Assembly: GCA_963921425.1 (NCBI GenBank)
Contig: OY992834.1
Location: forward strand, 8,167,271 to 8,231,270
Source: Dryas octopetala
Lineage: Eukaryota > Streptophyta > Magnoliopsida > Rosales > Rosaceae
Direction of reading: 5' to 3'
Length of the DNA stretch: 64,000 bases
The notes beneath the pieces were generated by a model. The model saw nothing but the letters and a program-made list of their open reading frames with translations, was not told the DNA's origin and did not search any database. Position numbers and translations under genes: made by a program. Positions 36,546 to 47,344 of the stretch are shown here, piece after piece (position 1 is the first letter of the stretch; every line of letters begins with the position of its first letter).

Positions 36546-36870
36546 ACACAAGCAAACTAATTTGAACCAGCTGCGGGGGATAGAAGAGCAAGCTCCATCT
36601 TATTTTCCATGAACTGGAGGCAAGAGTGTTCATAAGATAGGAAACAAATGATCACTCGATCTTACACCCATCGTTGTCAAGGATCTGGTAGCTCAGACAC
36701 CGTTGGATTGGATCCATCATCTAGTTGGTAGTTTGTGTCAACAATTTGGAACCACTTGTTTATGCTGCAAAAATCCGCCAAGAGAGCCCAAACTTGTTCT
36801 GGTGATGGGCCTTTTAGCTCCGCAGAGTTTTTGCCTTCCCATTTGACTGTGTCATGATCAGATCGAATGA
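36546..36870 (-). pseudogene. fragment of a START/Bet v 1-fold gene (lachrymatory-factor-synthase-like, polyketide cyclase superfamily), copy A
   Basis: Reading the reverse strand from 36850 gives WEGKNSAELKGPSPEQVWAL followed by LADFCSINKWFQIVDTNYQL, the conserved N-terminal part of this plant family. Immediately afterwards the central part is missing: the sequence jumps to a broken DGSN / LSYQILDND / GCKIE region with stops, then degenerates. The product would be a small lipid- or hormone-type ligand-binding protein if intact. It is a clear relic, related to the copy at 41760-42245. Family name is from memory of the motif, not a search. Confidence 0.7.
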
Positions 36871-37200
36871 GTGAAGAAGCAAATAAAGAACGGAATGATA
36901 TATAGTAAATTATTCAAAACCCACCTTAAAATGATACTTAAATCATAACCCCCTATTTATACTTAGATCTTTCCCAAAAGAGAAAAACTTACCAGCCAAT
37001 GTGGTAGGGACATGTGGTGTCCACAATCCAATGAGAGAGGGAGAGAAGGAGAGAAAGAGAGTGAGAGAAAAGGTGAGAACCAATGAGAGAGCGGAGGTGA
37101 TGCTATGTCAGTGTAACATGGTTACATGAAAGTTCTTCTTTTTCAAAAATCCCCTAGTCAACATACATAGTTCAAATTAAGATTCTCATTTTGCCCACTC

Positions 37201-37238
<38 letters not shown>

Positions 37239-38305
37239 ACTTGCCTAGAAAACCAATCACCACGGCGAATCGAAGACGAGCATATTCAACCTTGTGATAG
37301 CGATCCACCTTCTCCGGTAGAGTTGCGACACCAGATCACCCAATACTTCGTCCTCTCGACACACAGATTGTCGTGGTGTCCTCCTTTAGTCCATAAATTC
37401 AATCATGAAGGAGAATTGAAGGAAAACCAATCCAACCCCTTTGTTGGCGATTCGAGTTTTTCGATAGTGTCGAGGTATTTGACCGGCCCCAATGGCTTCT
37501 CTTCATATCGCTGAGTGTGTTGGTGACCTCAGATCGTTCATCCGACCACAAATGAGGGCAGATCGAAGGCCCTAAGCCAAGGGCGAATCCTCGTCGTTTT
37601 TCGATGAATCCACTGGTGGGCTTAAGTCGATTTGGGTATAATCTCGATCCTCTTGACATCCCCTTATTGTTGGTTGTGTTGATTGTGCTTAATCGTTGCA
37701 TAATTGAAAACTGTATAACATGTATAATAGATTTCAGTTTCAGTTTCAATGAACGATTTCAATTTTAACGATCGATTTCAATTTCAGTGATCAATTTCGA
37801 TTTCATGTTTAGTTATAGTTTCACATTTAAGTTTTATTGAATATTTCAGTTTCATATTTAATTACAGTTTTACATTTCAGTTTTAGTTACAATTTGAATA
37901 TTTTAGTTTCAGTGAATGTTTGATTTTAGTGTCATGTTTAGCTACAGTTTCACATTCAATTTAACTGAATATGTCAGTTTCAATGAACATTCTATTTTAT
38001 TTTTAGTTACATTTTTTGTGTATTTTATGCTTGAAATATAATCAGGTGGATGGCAGGGCATTTTGGGAGAGTTTTGAGATTATAGGGGATTTTGGGATGA
38101 ATAGAGGGGTTTAAAATTAAGCTCTACTTAATATATGCTTTTGAAACGGTTTTCTCTATTTAAACTTTGTGTAACAACTCCATATGCTTGATACTCTTCT
38201 CTCTATATACTAGGGGGTCATTATCAACTTTGTGTATTTTTAAGTAAAAATACATGTGTTTTTGTGAATAAATTCGATAATTCTAATTAAATAAAATTAA
38301 GGAAT
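36871..38305. other. gene-free region with CT microsatellite and degenerate repeats
   Basis: A CT run lies at about 37205-37237. 37738-38010 is a loose array of ATTTCAGTTTCA / TTTAGTTACAGTTTCACATT units. A 107-residue open frame over the CT run (37191-37514) has no recognisable domain. Nothing else supported. Confidence 0.5.
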
Positions 38306-38309
38306 ATAT

Positions 38310-38722
38310 ATATAGAGAAGTGTTCTAAAGCTAACCAATTAGTAAGTTAATACGAAACTAACTATATTTTTGGGCCCACTACATAACTAATCTTATAATC
38401 CGAACCATCAATTATTTAAGCCATACTTCAAAGATCATCATTTCAAAAAATCAACTAAATCGAAAATCATGTAGTCATCTAATTGAGATCAAATAAATAG
38501 ACGATCAGTATTTTCGATAAAAGCATAAAAATAGTTGTTATCATAATCAAATGACTAAATGACTTCCGATTTTAGAGATTTTTTACAAGAATGATCTTTG
38601 AAGTAAGGCCTAAAAAATAAACGGTTTGGATTTTGAGATTACCTTGTGCAGTGAGCTCAACATGGTAGTTAGCTTTGTATTAACTTACTAACCAGTTGGT
38701 TTTAGAGCATTTTTGTATATAT
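38310..38722. mobile_element. fold-back MITE 1 (~410 bp) in a TA-rich site
   Basis: Arms are long and inverted: AACCAATTAGTAAGTTAATAC, GAAACTAACTA and ACTTCAAAGATCAT on the left (38331-38440) pair with complements at 38600-38710. TATATA runs flank it on both sides. The inner parts share the words CCGATTTTAG, GATGATCTTTGA-like and AAACGGTTTGGATT with MITE 2 and with the 347-bp repeat in hAT-2. Confidence 0.8.
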
Positions 38723-38739
38723 ATATATATATATAAGGG

Positions 38740-39115
38740 GATAGATCTATGACATCCAACTTTTGACACAAGTTTTCAATGGAGTCTACTCCATATAGGA
38801 GTTTAATGATCTGAATCGTCTATTTTGTAGGTCTCCATTACAAGATCATCATTTCAAAAAATTCGATAAATCGGAAACCATTTACCTATAAAGATTAAAT
38901 GATCAATATTTCAAGTGTTTATTCTGTTGACCACTTAATCTTTGTAGGTAAACGATTTCCGATTTACCTAATTTTTTGCAAGGTTGATCCTTTAATGGAG
39001 ACCTAAAAAATAGACGGTTTGGATCATTGAAATTCTATATGGAGTGAGCCCCACTGAAAATTTGTGTCAAAACTTGTATCAAAAATAAAATACCATGGAT
39101 CCATATATATATATA
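38740..39115. mobile_element. fold-back MITE 2 (~375 bp) next to MITE 1
   Basis: Inverted arms: GACACAAGTTTTCA, GGTCTCCATTA, TAAATCGGAAACC on the left pair with complements at 38955-39085 (GGTAAACGATTTCCGATTTA, TAATGGAGACCT, TGAAAATTTGTGTC). Flanked by TA runs. It shares AATTTTTTGCAAGG and AATAGACGGTTTGGATCATT with MITE 1, so it is a second member of the same broad family. Confidence 0.8.
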
Positions 39116-39459
39116 TATATATATGTAGATTGCTGATATAATCTTATTATGTATATTTTTATAAACTAATAAATGAGAATTAAAGTGATGCATGGCTAGA
39201 ATGTTGCTTGTGGCGTATATCTTCTATTGGGTGATCGCAACGTACCATGCATCTCTCACATAAGTGCTGGAATGGGATTATGGGATAACGGAAGAATTTG
39301 CGATCACCCCGTCCCCATTGAAGAGTTTCTCATATCTAAGTGTGAAATTCAATGTGAGACAATCTAGCATATATAGTATGTTATTAGATTGTGGATAAAA
39401 ATTGAAAAATTGTTGGTTAAATAACATCATATATTTATGTTAATTTATTATTTATATAT

Positions 39460-40090
39460 TATTCAATGCTGCATGCTTAAGCTTTTAAATGTAGTAAGTT
39501 AAGCTTCCAATTATCCTCTTAGCTCAAAGACGATGGGGTACGTGCTTCTACTCAATGAGATTATCATCAACGCAAAGCAAAAGCTCATGCCATTGCCATT
39601 TAGCTAAACGTGGAATACACGTACACTAACATTTTGGATAAACATGTCTACAATTTCTCGATCGGTCCTACCTAGATTCAGAGAGTTGAACCTTCTCATA
39701 ACTTCAATGCTGAAATATATATATAACTGTTGTCCACGTGTCCTATTAAGATTAAGTTTCTTCATAGAATAATTCGAGAGTTCCATTATTCGACCAAAAA
39801 AAGATAGATAGTTCCATTTGAAAACTAACACTTGTAACAATCGGTTTATTTTAGACTTAGGGAGGACGTAAGATGTCATGATTCAAAACATGTTTTGAAG
39901 GTGTACACGTTAGTTTTCTAAATTTTTCTTAGAAATATTTTAATTTTGTAATAGACCCATGAAAACAAGTTTGATTTTGATTTTTTTATTTTTGTTGAAG
40001 AAACCCATTAGGATTTTGCGACAACAAAATCATTTAGTATTCGATCCATCACTGATCTGTTTAACTACTTGATAAATAAAGATTCTTAAT
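39460..40090. repeat. right copy of the local segmental duplication
   Basis: Collinear with 35740-36190, see that entry. It precedes the small gene at 40515, which copy A lacks, and the related broken gene at 41760-42245. Confidence 0.65.
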
Positions 40091-40170
40091 ACATAAATAA
40101 ATATAAATAAAAATCATAGCAACATATTTAGCGGCAGGTCTAGTAGCTCTTGGCGATAACCATGAGGCGC

Positions 40171-40276
40171 CACGTGCACGTGTAGCTACAGTATCAGACC
40201 ACCCCCGGGGTGCCACGTACCCACATTCAAGTGGTTTGAAGCTGCCACGTTACATAGCACATAGAAGATTACGTGG
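40171..40276 (+). promoter_or_regulatory. cluster of G-box/ACGT elements upstream of the small gene
   Basis: A double G-box CACGTGCACGTG is at 40171-40182, followed by GCCACGTA (40213-40219), GCCACGTT (40245-40251) and ACGTGG (40271-40276). Such clusters are bound by bZIP and bHLH factors in light or abscisic-acid responses; the actual stimulus is unknown. Confidence 0.6.
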
Positions 40277-40360
40277 TGGAGTTGCTCACACCAAGCCTCA
40301 TGGCATTGGCTACTTGGTGAGTCATGACCCCCAGCCGCCCTCGCTAGCTAGCTAACTATG

Positions 40361-40370
40361 TATATATAAA
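40361..40370 (+). promoter_or_regulatory. TATA box of the small gene
   Basis: TATATATAAA, 145 bp before the ATG and flanked on both sides by GCTAGCTAGCT. Confidence 0.65.
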
Positions 40371-40514
40371 GCTAGCTAGCTGACCTTCAATTCAATTTAC
40401 GTGGTCCTCAGCGCCATTTCAATTCCTACTTTGTACTCTTAAAAATACCCGCACGCTTTCTCCATCTCTATCAATCAAAACTATCTCTGTCTGTCGTCTG
40501 AGACTCCGAGTACT

Positions 40515-41103
40515 ATGGAAGACTCATCAATGGTACGGATTGATAGGAGACTATCAATAGAAACTGAGCCAAGAACTCTCGGATTTGGTCAAATCCAATT
40601 TGCAAGGGTATGTGTGTCTGTGTTTATTGATTTAATTTTCTGGGTTTTTGAAATATGTGTACGTAAATACATGTTTATGAAAATTCGAATTCTGGGTTTT
40701 TGTTTCTGCTTTTGTTGTGATTCATGAGTTAATTGGTTCCGTTGATGAATTGGGTTGCAGGAGGCAGCTCTGTATGTGGTGAACACAAAGAATATGGACG
40801 AAGCCATGCACATTTTCACAGAGGTAATTAATTAATATATCGTCGCATAATTAAGAAGAAACTCATATTAATTATTATAATCAGCTTATGTCACTTTGTT
40901 TTCTTAATCTTGTTCATTATCATGTACGTCCTTATTGCATGGGTGCATATATACATGCATATATTTTAGTAATTTATACTATATATATGATTACTAAGTT
41001 ATAAGTACGTTTGCAGGGTTTACAGCCAGTTGTAGGTGGTGTGAAGCAAAATGACCATTTTGGATCACCAAGACCAAGAGAGGTAGTGTCGGCACCTTTT
41101 TAG
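40515..41103 (+). CDS. small conserved-looking plant protein of unknown function (80 aa, three exons)
   Basis: Exons 40515-40607, 40761-40823 and 41017-41103 join in phase with GT-AG introns to 80 residues. Exon 2 reads EAALYVVNTKNMDEAMHIFTE and exon 3 begins GLQPVVGG; together the stretch from FARE to GLQPV is the part that looks constrained, probably a short helical motif. No signal peptide, membrane segment or known domain is visible. I believe small plant proteins with an AREAALYVV-type helix exist as a family, but I cannot name it. Support comes from the three clean splice sites, in-phase joining, a TATA box and a G-box cluster upstream. The C-terminus (PRPREVVSAPF) could be intron read-through if a further exon exists after the GAGGTAGT at 41081. 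Confidence 0.72.
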
Positions 41104-41454
41104 CTGCTTACTGTTTATCATTTTGTTCTTTCTGAATGTAAAATATCGATCATCATGAACATGATGGAATTTTTCCCTTCCATCAGTACTGTAAATAACT
41201 TGTACTTTCATGATTTTGAAAGTGTTTTGAATTACAGATGTAATTTAAATAGTAAATTGAGCACTGCTGTTTGGGGCTTTGATTAATTGATTTGAGTGAG
41301 TCTTATACTGTAGGAACTCAATTAATCAACAACTTAATTATACAATTGTGAGCGACTCTAATTAACTAATTATAAAGTACGTTCTTCGTTTAATGCAATT
41401 AATCATCCCCGGGATTCGTCACTGTACATATACAAAATCAAGTAAAGTGGCCAA

Positions 41455-41740
41455 CTACATAAAATCAAATGAATTTCCCCATGTGCATAATGCATGTAGG
41501 TGTAAAATAGTGATCTAGTAAATGTATATACTAGGAAATTAATCAAGTTCATTCACCAACGCTAATAGTATTTTTGTGGTCACCACACATCAATTATTCA
41601 TACTCATCTCGCTCACATGGCATGGTATCATGTTTTGCTTGATTCTTACGAGAGGAATCAATTATTATATATTTTAATTTTTCAAATCACATTTATTTAT
41701 AAGTTATAACAAATAAAATATTATTATTGAAAGTAAGCTA
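41455..41740. repeat. shared flanking module, copy 1
   Basis: Blocks GTTCATTCACCAACGCTAATAG, TATTCATACTCATCTC, GGCATGGTATCATGTT and GGAATCAATTATTATAT match 51300-51675 and, more weakly, 56090-56290. The three copies lie by the broken gene here and by the proteases at 49 and 56 kb. Confidence 0.65.
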
Positions 41741-42245
41741 ATTCAAAATTCAACCAAATTTAGAGTAATGGTGATGAGAGTCAACCTTGACCCAAAACAT
41801 TGAGTCGTAGAGATCGAGAAGAAAAGATACAAAGTCATCAAACCACTTCCAGCCTCCAACCGGGTCGCAAACAAACGACCACTCGATCTTGCACCCGCGG
41901 CTTCCATCATTGTCGTTTATGTCCATACTTGCACTGTTGCCACGTATATACGTCTCAAACCCTATATATGTTATTGCCAACGATCTCGTAGCTCAAACAT
42001 GCACCATTTGATTGGATCCATCATCAGTTTTCTCTGTGGCCCACTTGATATGAATCATTATCCGACGGTGTAGATGATGTTTGGGGAGATCGAGGGGCCA
42101 GGCCGTGCAGTACGTGTCAACGAGTTTGAACTACTTGTGTATATTGCAAAAAATTGGTCAAGAGAGCCCAAACTTGTCTATGTACCTTATAGGTCCGCAC
42201 AGATTTTGCCTTCCCATTTAGATTGTGTTTGTGTTTCTTCTTCTA
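41741..42245 (-). pseudogene. broken START/Bet v 1-fold gene (lachrymatory-factor-synthase-like), copy B
   Basis: On the reverse strand from 42225: KWEGKICADL, then stops and a frameshift over the next 60 bases (TSLGSLDQFFAIY is the same segment in another frame), then DGSNQMVHV, SLAITYIGFETYIRG, and finally a good GCKIEWSFVCDPVGGWKWFD with a tail to 41760. The C-terminal CKIEWSF-DPV-GW block is a hallmark of the family as I know it. More complete than copy A (36546-36870) but with at least two frame breaks, so not functional. Confidence 0.75.
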
Positions 42246-43124
42246 TGAAAAATTGAGAGAAATTAACAAAGAAATAACGGGAACATGAAAATGTATATAT
42301 GTATTTATTTGTAAGGTTTTAAGGTACATAGACTTTTTTTTGGTCCAAATGAAGGTACATATATATAGACTTGGAAAGACCAAAAAAATGGTACATAGAC
42401 TTCGTTGTCATCAATGCATTAGGTATTTTGCTACTAGAGGTGTTTTATGTAGGTAGATTCGTAGTTGGGGGTAGGTAATATATTTGTGATGTAGAATATG
42501 TTCGTGTTTACATTTTATTGGTTGGTGTGTTACTTATTGTTCAAGTAGAGAAGTTTGGCATTTTCATCAATTTAGGTTTTTTTTTAAAATTATTTTTTAT
42601 AACAATTTAGGTTTTTTAAATGCCCAATTTGTAGGTTTTTTATTTGCATTAGGTACTATAGATGGTTAAGTAAATTATATTAATTGCCGGCCAAAAATAA
42701 ATTTGAGCAGCAAATCAATAAATTAAATGAGAATTTATTTTTTTGAAATTCAAATTAATGTGTTGCATATATCAAGCACAGTGATGATATGAATCATAAT
42801 TTAATCCCCAAAATTAAGGATATTAAATGAAAATAAAATTGATATGAATATTAACCCATAAAAATGTACACAAGACTAAGATAGGAACTAGAATAAAAAG
42901 AAATTGTAGGGACATTTCAATTTTAACCTCCTCCACTCTAAATTATATATTTTATAATTTTTCCTCACTCACATAATACATAGAGTACAGAAAGTTGAAA
43001 TTGAAATGTCATTATCGTACTAAAATAGAGGCGAATGTATATAAGAAAAAAAAAACCCCACAAAACAAAGATGAATAAAAATGTTTACGTGGACCCTAAA
43101 AAATCTAGATTGCTTGCCCATATG
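42246..43124. other. former upstream region of the first cluster protease, now left of hAT-2
   Basis: 42650-42870 matches 53090-53320, the DNA upstream of the second cluster protease: ATGGTTAAGTAAATTATATTAATTG / ATGGTTAGGTCAATAATTAATATTG, CCAAAAATAA, ATATTAAATGAAA, and GATATGAATATTAACCCATAAAA / ATATGAATATCAACCCATAAAA (each read in pieces). No gene here. Confidence 0.65.
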
Positions 43125-43132
43125 GCCATATG
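43125..43132. repeat. left target-site duplication of hAT-2
   Basis: GCCATATG, identical to 48954-48961. Confidence 0.93.
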
Positions 43133-43578
43133 TAGGGGTCGGCAATGGGCCGGGCCGGGCTGGCCCAGGCCCAATCTTTCGGGCTCGGGCCGGGCTCGGG
43201 CTTGAATTACAAGAGCCCAACAGAACTTTCGGGCCGGGCCGGGCTGGGCTTGGGCCTGAATACACAAATCCGAAGCCCACCCATCGGGCTTGAGACTAAC
43301 GGGCTTTAGAGCCGGGCCGGACTAGGCCCGAACGGGCAGCCCAATAGGCCCGAACGGGCAGCCCAAATTAGGCTTTTTTGGCTTCTCAAATTGCTTAATT
43401 TATTGCCTAATTTATGTCTAGTTATAAAACTTAGCAGATACTAATTCATTGGTTTTGACTAATTCATTGGTTTTAACTTGCCAAAATTTTGCAATGTCAG
43501 CTCTCAAAGTCACAATTTAACAAGTTAACAACATATAATTTAATTATAAATAGAGGGGGAAATGCATCACTATAGAAT

Positions 43579-43668
43579 GTGTACATCCCAACTAGGTTGG
43601 CACCTACACAACCTATCTATCATTTGCATTTCACATGTACATCCCAACTAGGTTGGCACATACACAAC
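43579..43668. repeat. direct repeat in the 3' region of the hAT-2 transposase
   Basis: GTACATCCCAACTAGGTTGGCAC occurs twice, about 56 bp apart (here CATCCCAACTAGGTTGGCA as the shared core), each followed by -TACACAACC. CCAACTAGGTTGG is itself a perfect palindrome. Confidence 0.85.
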
Positions 43669-43801
43669 CCTCAAAACTGAAATGTATTGATTTAATTATA
43701 CTAAAAGTAACAATATGCAGTTATGAGTTATGGTGCTTAACTCCTTATGGAGTTTACAAATTACAAACCAATAGTGAAACTGAAAAAATAAAATCAGTTA
43801 A

Positions 43802-45880
43802 TCAGGTGGCTGATTCAGCAGGGGAAAGGCTCTCTTCTTCAACAAATTCAGGTCTTGATAGCTTGATATTCATTAGATCCTCTGCCCAATCCTCCTCTTG
43901 AGCAGCCTCTTGCATTCTTGCCTCAGCTAAGCGCCAATCTTTGACGCAGATTAGAGCTTCTATAGTGTTCGGACTCAAGCTAGCCCTCTTCTCCGATACC
44001 ACTCTACCACCTGCACTAAAAGCAGCTTCGGATGCAACAGTTGAAGCTGGAACAGTTAGCAAATCACGGGCCATGATGGAAAGCACAGGATATTGTGTAT
44101 CATGTGATTTCCACCATCCCAAAACAGAAAATGCAGTTTCATCAACATCATCTAAAACCGGTGCATCAAGATAGTATTGCAAATCAGAAGTAGAACAAAC
44201 AGAGGATTGCACCTTTGCCATTTTCAAGGCTCTCATAGCACTGTTTTGAAAGTTAGGAATAGAAATTGGGGAAGAACTAGTACTACCAGAAACAGTACTT
44301 TGAGGATTAGTTGTGGTTTCAGTAGAGTTTCGTGATGATGCAGCAGGCACATTAGTCTTGTAATGGTCATACAATTTAAACAGAGAAGACTTAATTTCAT
44401 CTACCTTTACCTTTATGTCATCTTCCTCACAACCAATAACATTTAACCACTCACTAATTGCCCAAATTTTGAACCTAGGATCCATAACAGTAGCAAAACA
44501 AAACAATTTAGGAAAAGTTGCCCAATATTTATCAAATTTACTTTTCATAGCAACCATAGCAGTTTCAAATGCATTAATATGAGAATATGATTGAAATGCA
44601 CAATGAATATCAATCAAACAAGTCAGCACACGACTAGAAGTAGGATAATACACACCACATAATATTTTTGTTGAAGAATCAAAAGTCTTTAAAAAACCAC
44701 AAACAAACTGAGCAACAAGCCAATCATGTTCAGATGGAATCGGTAAAGTAGAACTTCTAGTTGATTGATTTATTGTCTGAACATATCTATGCAAGGCAGC
44801 TTTATATTGAATCGCTACTTCTAACAATGCATATGTGGAATTCCACCTATGAGGAACATCATTGTCTATGTTTCTCTTATCCAAACGAACATCAACACAA
44901 CATTTTTTCCAAATTTCATGTCTCTTATTTGAAGAATTCAAACTACGCACAATTGCAACAATTTTATCAATAGAAGGACCTAAAATAGCCAAACCATCTT
45001 GCACAATCAGGTTCATAACATGAGCACAACAACGCACATGAAACATTTGTCTAGGCACATCATCAATCATAAGATATAAAGGCAGCAAATCAGCAACAAC
45101 ATCATTATTTGAAGCATTATCTAGTGTAATTGAAAAAATTTTATTGTGGATACGCCAAGAGTTGAGTTCCTCATGTATATGAGTTGCAAGTGACTGTCCA
45201 CTGTGTGGATACTCAATCATTTTAAAACAAATAATCCTTTTATTTAAATTCCAATCAGCATCAATGAAGTGAGCAGTTAATGACATAAAACCAATTTTTT
45301 GTCTAGAAGACCAAACATCAGAAGTCAAACAAATTCTGCCTTCATATTTTTCAAAATAAGACAGCAATTGAGATTTTCCTTCAACAAACAGTTTCATAAC
45401 ATCCCTTTTACAAGTTGTGGCAGAAATTCCTTTATATTGTGGAGTAAAGCCTCTTTGAATCATTCCTTTAAAATCATGTTTTTCCACGAAAGTAAAAGGT
45501 AATTCTGCCCTAACTATAAAATCAACTACTTCTTTTCGAGCATTTTCCTCTTTATAAACAAAATTTGACAAATTACCAGCAGCATTTGATTGTAAAAGCA
45601 TTTGATTACCAATATTAACATTTTGGCTTTCAAGATGTTTCCTATAATGACGAGCTAAATGAGTAGTACCATTTGAAGAACTGCCATCTAATTTTTTTCC
45701 ACATATTGCACATTTTGCTTTTGTAACAGATTTACCATTTTCAATTTCAACAACTTTTTCAAACCAGTTCCACACTTCACTTCTACTGGATTTAGGAATA
45801 GAATTAGATTGGGGTGTGGATGGGGGGGAACCAATGGATTCATGGATTCCAATTACACTAGACTCTGGGTGAGTAGACAT
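43802..45880 (-). CDS. hAT transposase (BED zinc finger, hAT C-terminal domain), RICESLEEPER/Ac-like
   Basis: Mobilises hAT-2 by cut-and-paste. A single open exon of 692 residues. I start at the ATG at 45880 (MSTHPESSVIG); the frame is open 67 codons further, but those are a translation of the AT-rich CCAGCAAATAACACTA repeat and have no protein character. BED finger at about 35-85 with C57, C60 and a His cluster (H74, H78, H82). Core motifs LTSDVWSSRQKIG, SITLDNASNNDV and CCAHVMNLIVQDGL are as expected. The C-terminal dimerisation domain shows LLTVPASTVASEAAFSAGGR and IEALICVKDWR. Length is normal. It shares order and motifs with the hAT-1 protein but only moderate identity, so the two elements are separate families. 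Confidence 0.93.
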   Translation of the reverse strand: MSTHPESSVIGIHESIGSPPSTPQSNSIPKSSRSEVWNWFEKVVEIENGKSVTKAKCAICGKKLDGSSSNGTTHLARHYRKHLESQNVNIGNQMLLQSNAAGNLSNFVYKEENARKEVVDFIVRAELPFTFVEKHDFKGMIQRGFTPQYKGISATTCKRDVMKLFVEGKSQLLSYFEKYEGRICLTSDVWSSRQKIGFMSLTAHFIDADWNLNKRIICFKMIEYPHSGQSLATHIHEELNSWRIHNKIFSITLDNASNNDVVADLLPLYLMIDDVPRQMFHVRCCAHVMNLIVQDGLAILGPSIDKIVAIVRSLNSSNKRHEIWKKCCVDVRLDKRNIDNDVPHRWNSTYALLEVAIQYKAALHRYVQTINQSTRSSTLPIPSEHDWLVAQFVCGFLKTFDSSTKILCGVYYPTSSRVLTCLIDIHCAFQSYSHINAFETAMVAMKSKFDKYWATFPKLFCFATVMDPRFKIWAISEWLNVIGCEEDDIKVKVDEIKSSLFKLYDHYKTNVPAASSRNSTETTTNPQSTVSGSTSSSPISIPNFQNSAMRALKMAKVQSSVCSTSDLQYYLDAPVLDDVDETAFSVLGWWKSHDTQYPVLSIMARDLLTVPASTVASEAAFSAGGRVVSEKRASLSPNTIEALICVKDWRLAEARMQEAAQEEDWAEDLMNIKLSRPEFVEEESLSPAESAT

Positions 45881-45884
45881 CCTA

Positions 45885-46085
45885 AAAAAACTACCAACAA
45901 ATAACCAGCAAATAACACTACCAGCAAATAAATACCAGCAAATAACACTATCAGCAAAAAAATACCAGCAAACTGCAAATAACACTACCAGCAAAAAAAA
46001 ATACCAGCAAACTGCAAATAAACACCAGATCTTATCATAAACACCAGATCTTATCATAAAAAAAATACCAGCAAAATGCAAATAA
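45885..46085. repeat. AT-rich tandem repeat upstream of the hAT-2 transposase
   Basis: Units of the form CCAGCAAATAACACTA and AAATACCAGCAAACTGCAAAT repeat irregularly about ten times, ending with two copies of AACACCAGATCTTATCATAA. Confidence 0.8.
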
Positions 46086-46669
46086 ACTGAAATTCAGCAA
46101 ATTGCCATTTGCCACTCACACAGCAGCCAGCACCAGCACCAACACAAGAGGCCAACTCCTACACAGGACAGCTTCACCACAAGCTATTAATCTTCACCAC
46201 AGCTACACACACAACAAAAAAAAAACACAATTAGTGAAACAGTGATGAATTTTTTGCTGAAATCACAAAAATGACAAAGGGAGGCAAACTGGCAGGAAAA
46301 TGACTTACACTTACACAGTTACACGCAAAGGGAGACAAACTGGCAGGGAGCTTGCGGCGGAGTCGCTGGTGCGAAGGTGGCGTTGCGGTGGTGCTCGGAC
46401 TGTCTGAGCGATAGTGCTATCAACTATCCGATCGCAGTTCAGATCTCGATCTGATCATTAATTGATCGGATCGAGTCCGATCGATCGGAGTTTGGTGGGT
46501 TGGGCTTGCTTTCTGGAGAGAGGCTGGGTTGCTAGGTAGCCTGGGTTCGATCGGAGTTGGGGGTGGCGAGATGGTGAATCGGTGATGATGGTGATGATGG
46601 AGAGAGGCTGAGACTGAGTGAACCCTAGGAGAGGCCGAGAGGGTCTGAGAGTCTGATGTTGAAGGGGTT

Positions 46670-46945
46670 AGGGTGGCGAGATGGTGAATCGGGGTTAGGG
46701 TGGCGAGATGGCGAGATGGCGAGATGGGGTTAGGGCCTTAGGGGTTAGGCCGAGAGGGTGGATGGCGAGATGGCGAGGTGGATGGCGAGATGGCGAGATG
46801 GCGAGGTGGCGAGATGGCGAGATGGCGAGGTGGCGAGATGGCGAGGTGGCGAGGTGGATGGCGAGATGGCGAGGCGGAGGTGGCGAGATGGCGAGGTGGC
46901 GAGGTGGATGGCGAGATGGCGAGGTGGCGAGATGGCGAGAGTGAT
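46670..46945. repeat. GATGGCGAG minisatellite in hAT-2
   Basis: More than twenty 8- to 9-bp units GATGGCGA(G)/GGTGGCGA(G). It keeps all frames open, producing spurious Arg-Trp-rich frames on one strand and Ser-Pro-Arg-His-Leu frames on the other. Confidence 0.9.
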
Positions 46946-47157
46946 GATGGTGATGATGGAGAGGCCGAGAGGGTTTGAGAAGTGAGAAGTTTGAGACTTT
47001 GAGAGTGTGAAGTTTGGCGAGATCACAGATCACTGATGACTGATGTTGAGAGTGTGAAGGAGGCGGCGACTGTTGAGAGTTAGGGTTATAGTGAAAGTGT
47101 GAGACAGTGAGAGTGTGAGACGTTTATATACTTATGACTTAGGGTTTAATATTTTAT

Positions 47158-47280
47158 TAGTTTAGGGTATTTTGGGGTTTGGGCTTAGGGGTTTGGATGG
47201 GGTTTGGTCCGTTTGGATGGGGTTTCAGGGTTTGGATGGGGTTTGGATGGGGTTTGGATGGGGTTTGGATTTTTTAATTT
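47158..47280. repeat. GGGGTTTGGAT repeat, shared with hAT-1
   Basis: Opens with TTTAGGGTATTTTGGGGTTTGG, also found at 19374-19440 in hAT-1, and continues as about seven GGATGGGGTTT units. Confidence 0.8.
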
Positions 47281-47344
47281 TATTACATGTGTAATATATG
47301 CTTTATTATATATTTTATTACATATGTTTTATAAACAAATGATG

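Noticed and set aside
43020-43293. Gly-Pro-Ala-Arg-rich frames at the left end of hAT-2 (and likewise at 48655-49042)
   Set aside because: Translation of GGGCCGGGC subterminal motifs of the transposon.
46695-47033. Arg-Trp-rich and Ser-Pro-Arg-His open frames on both strands
   Set aside because: By-products of the GATGGCGAG repeat, open in all frames.
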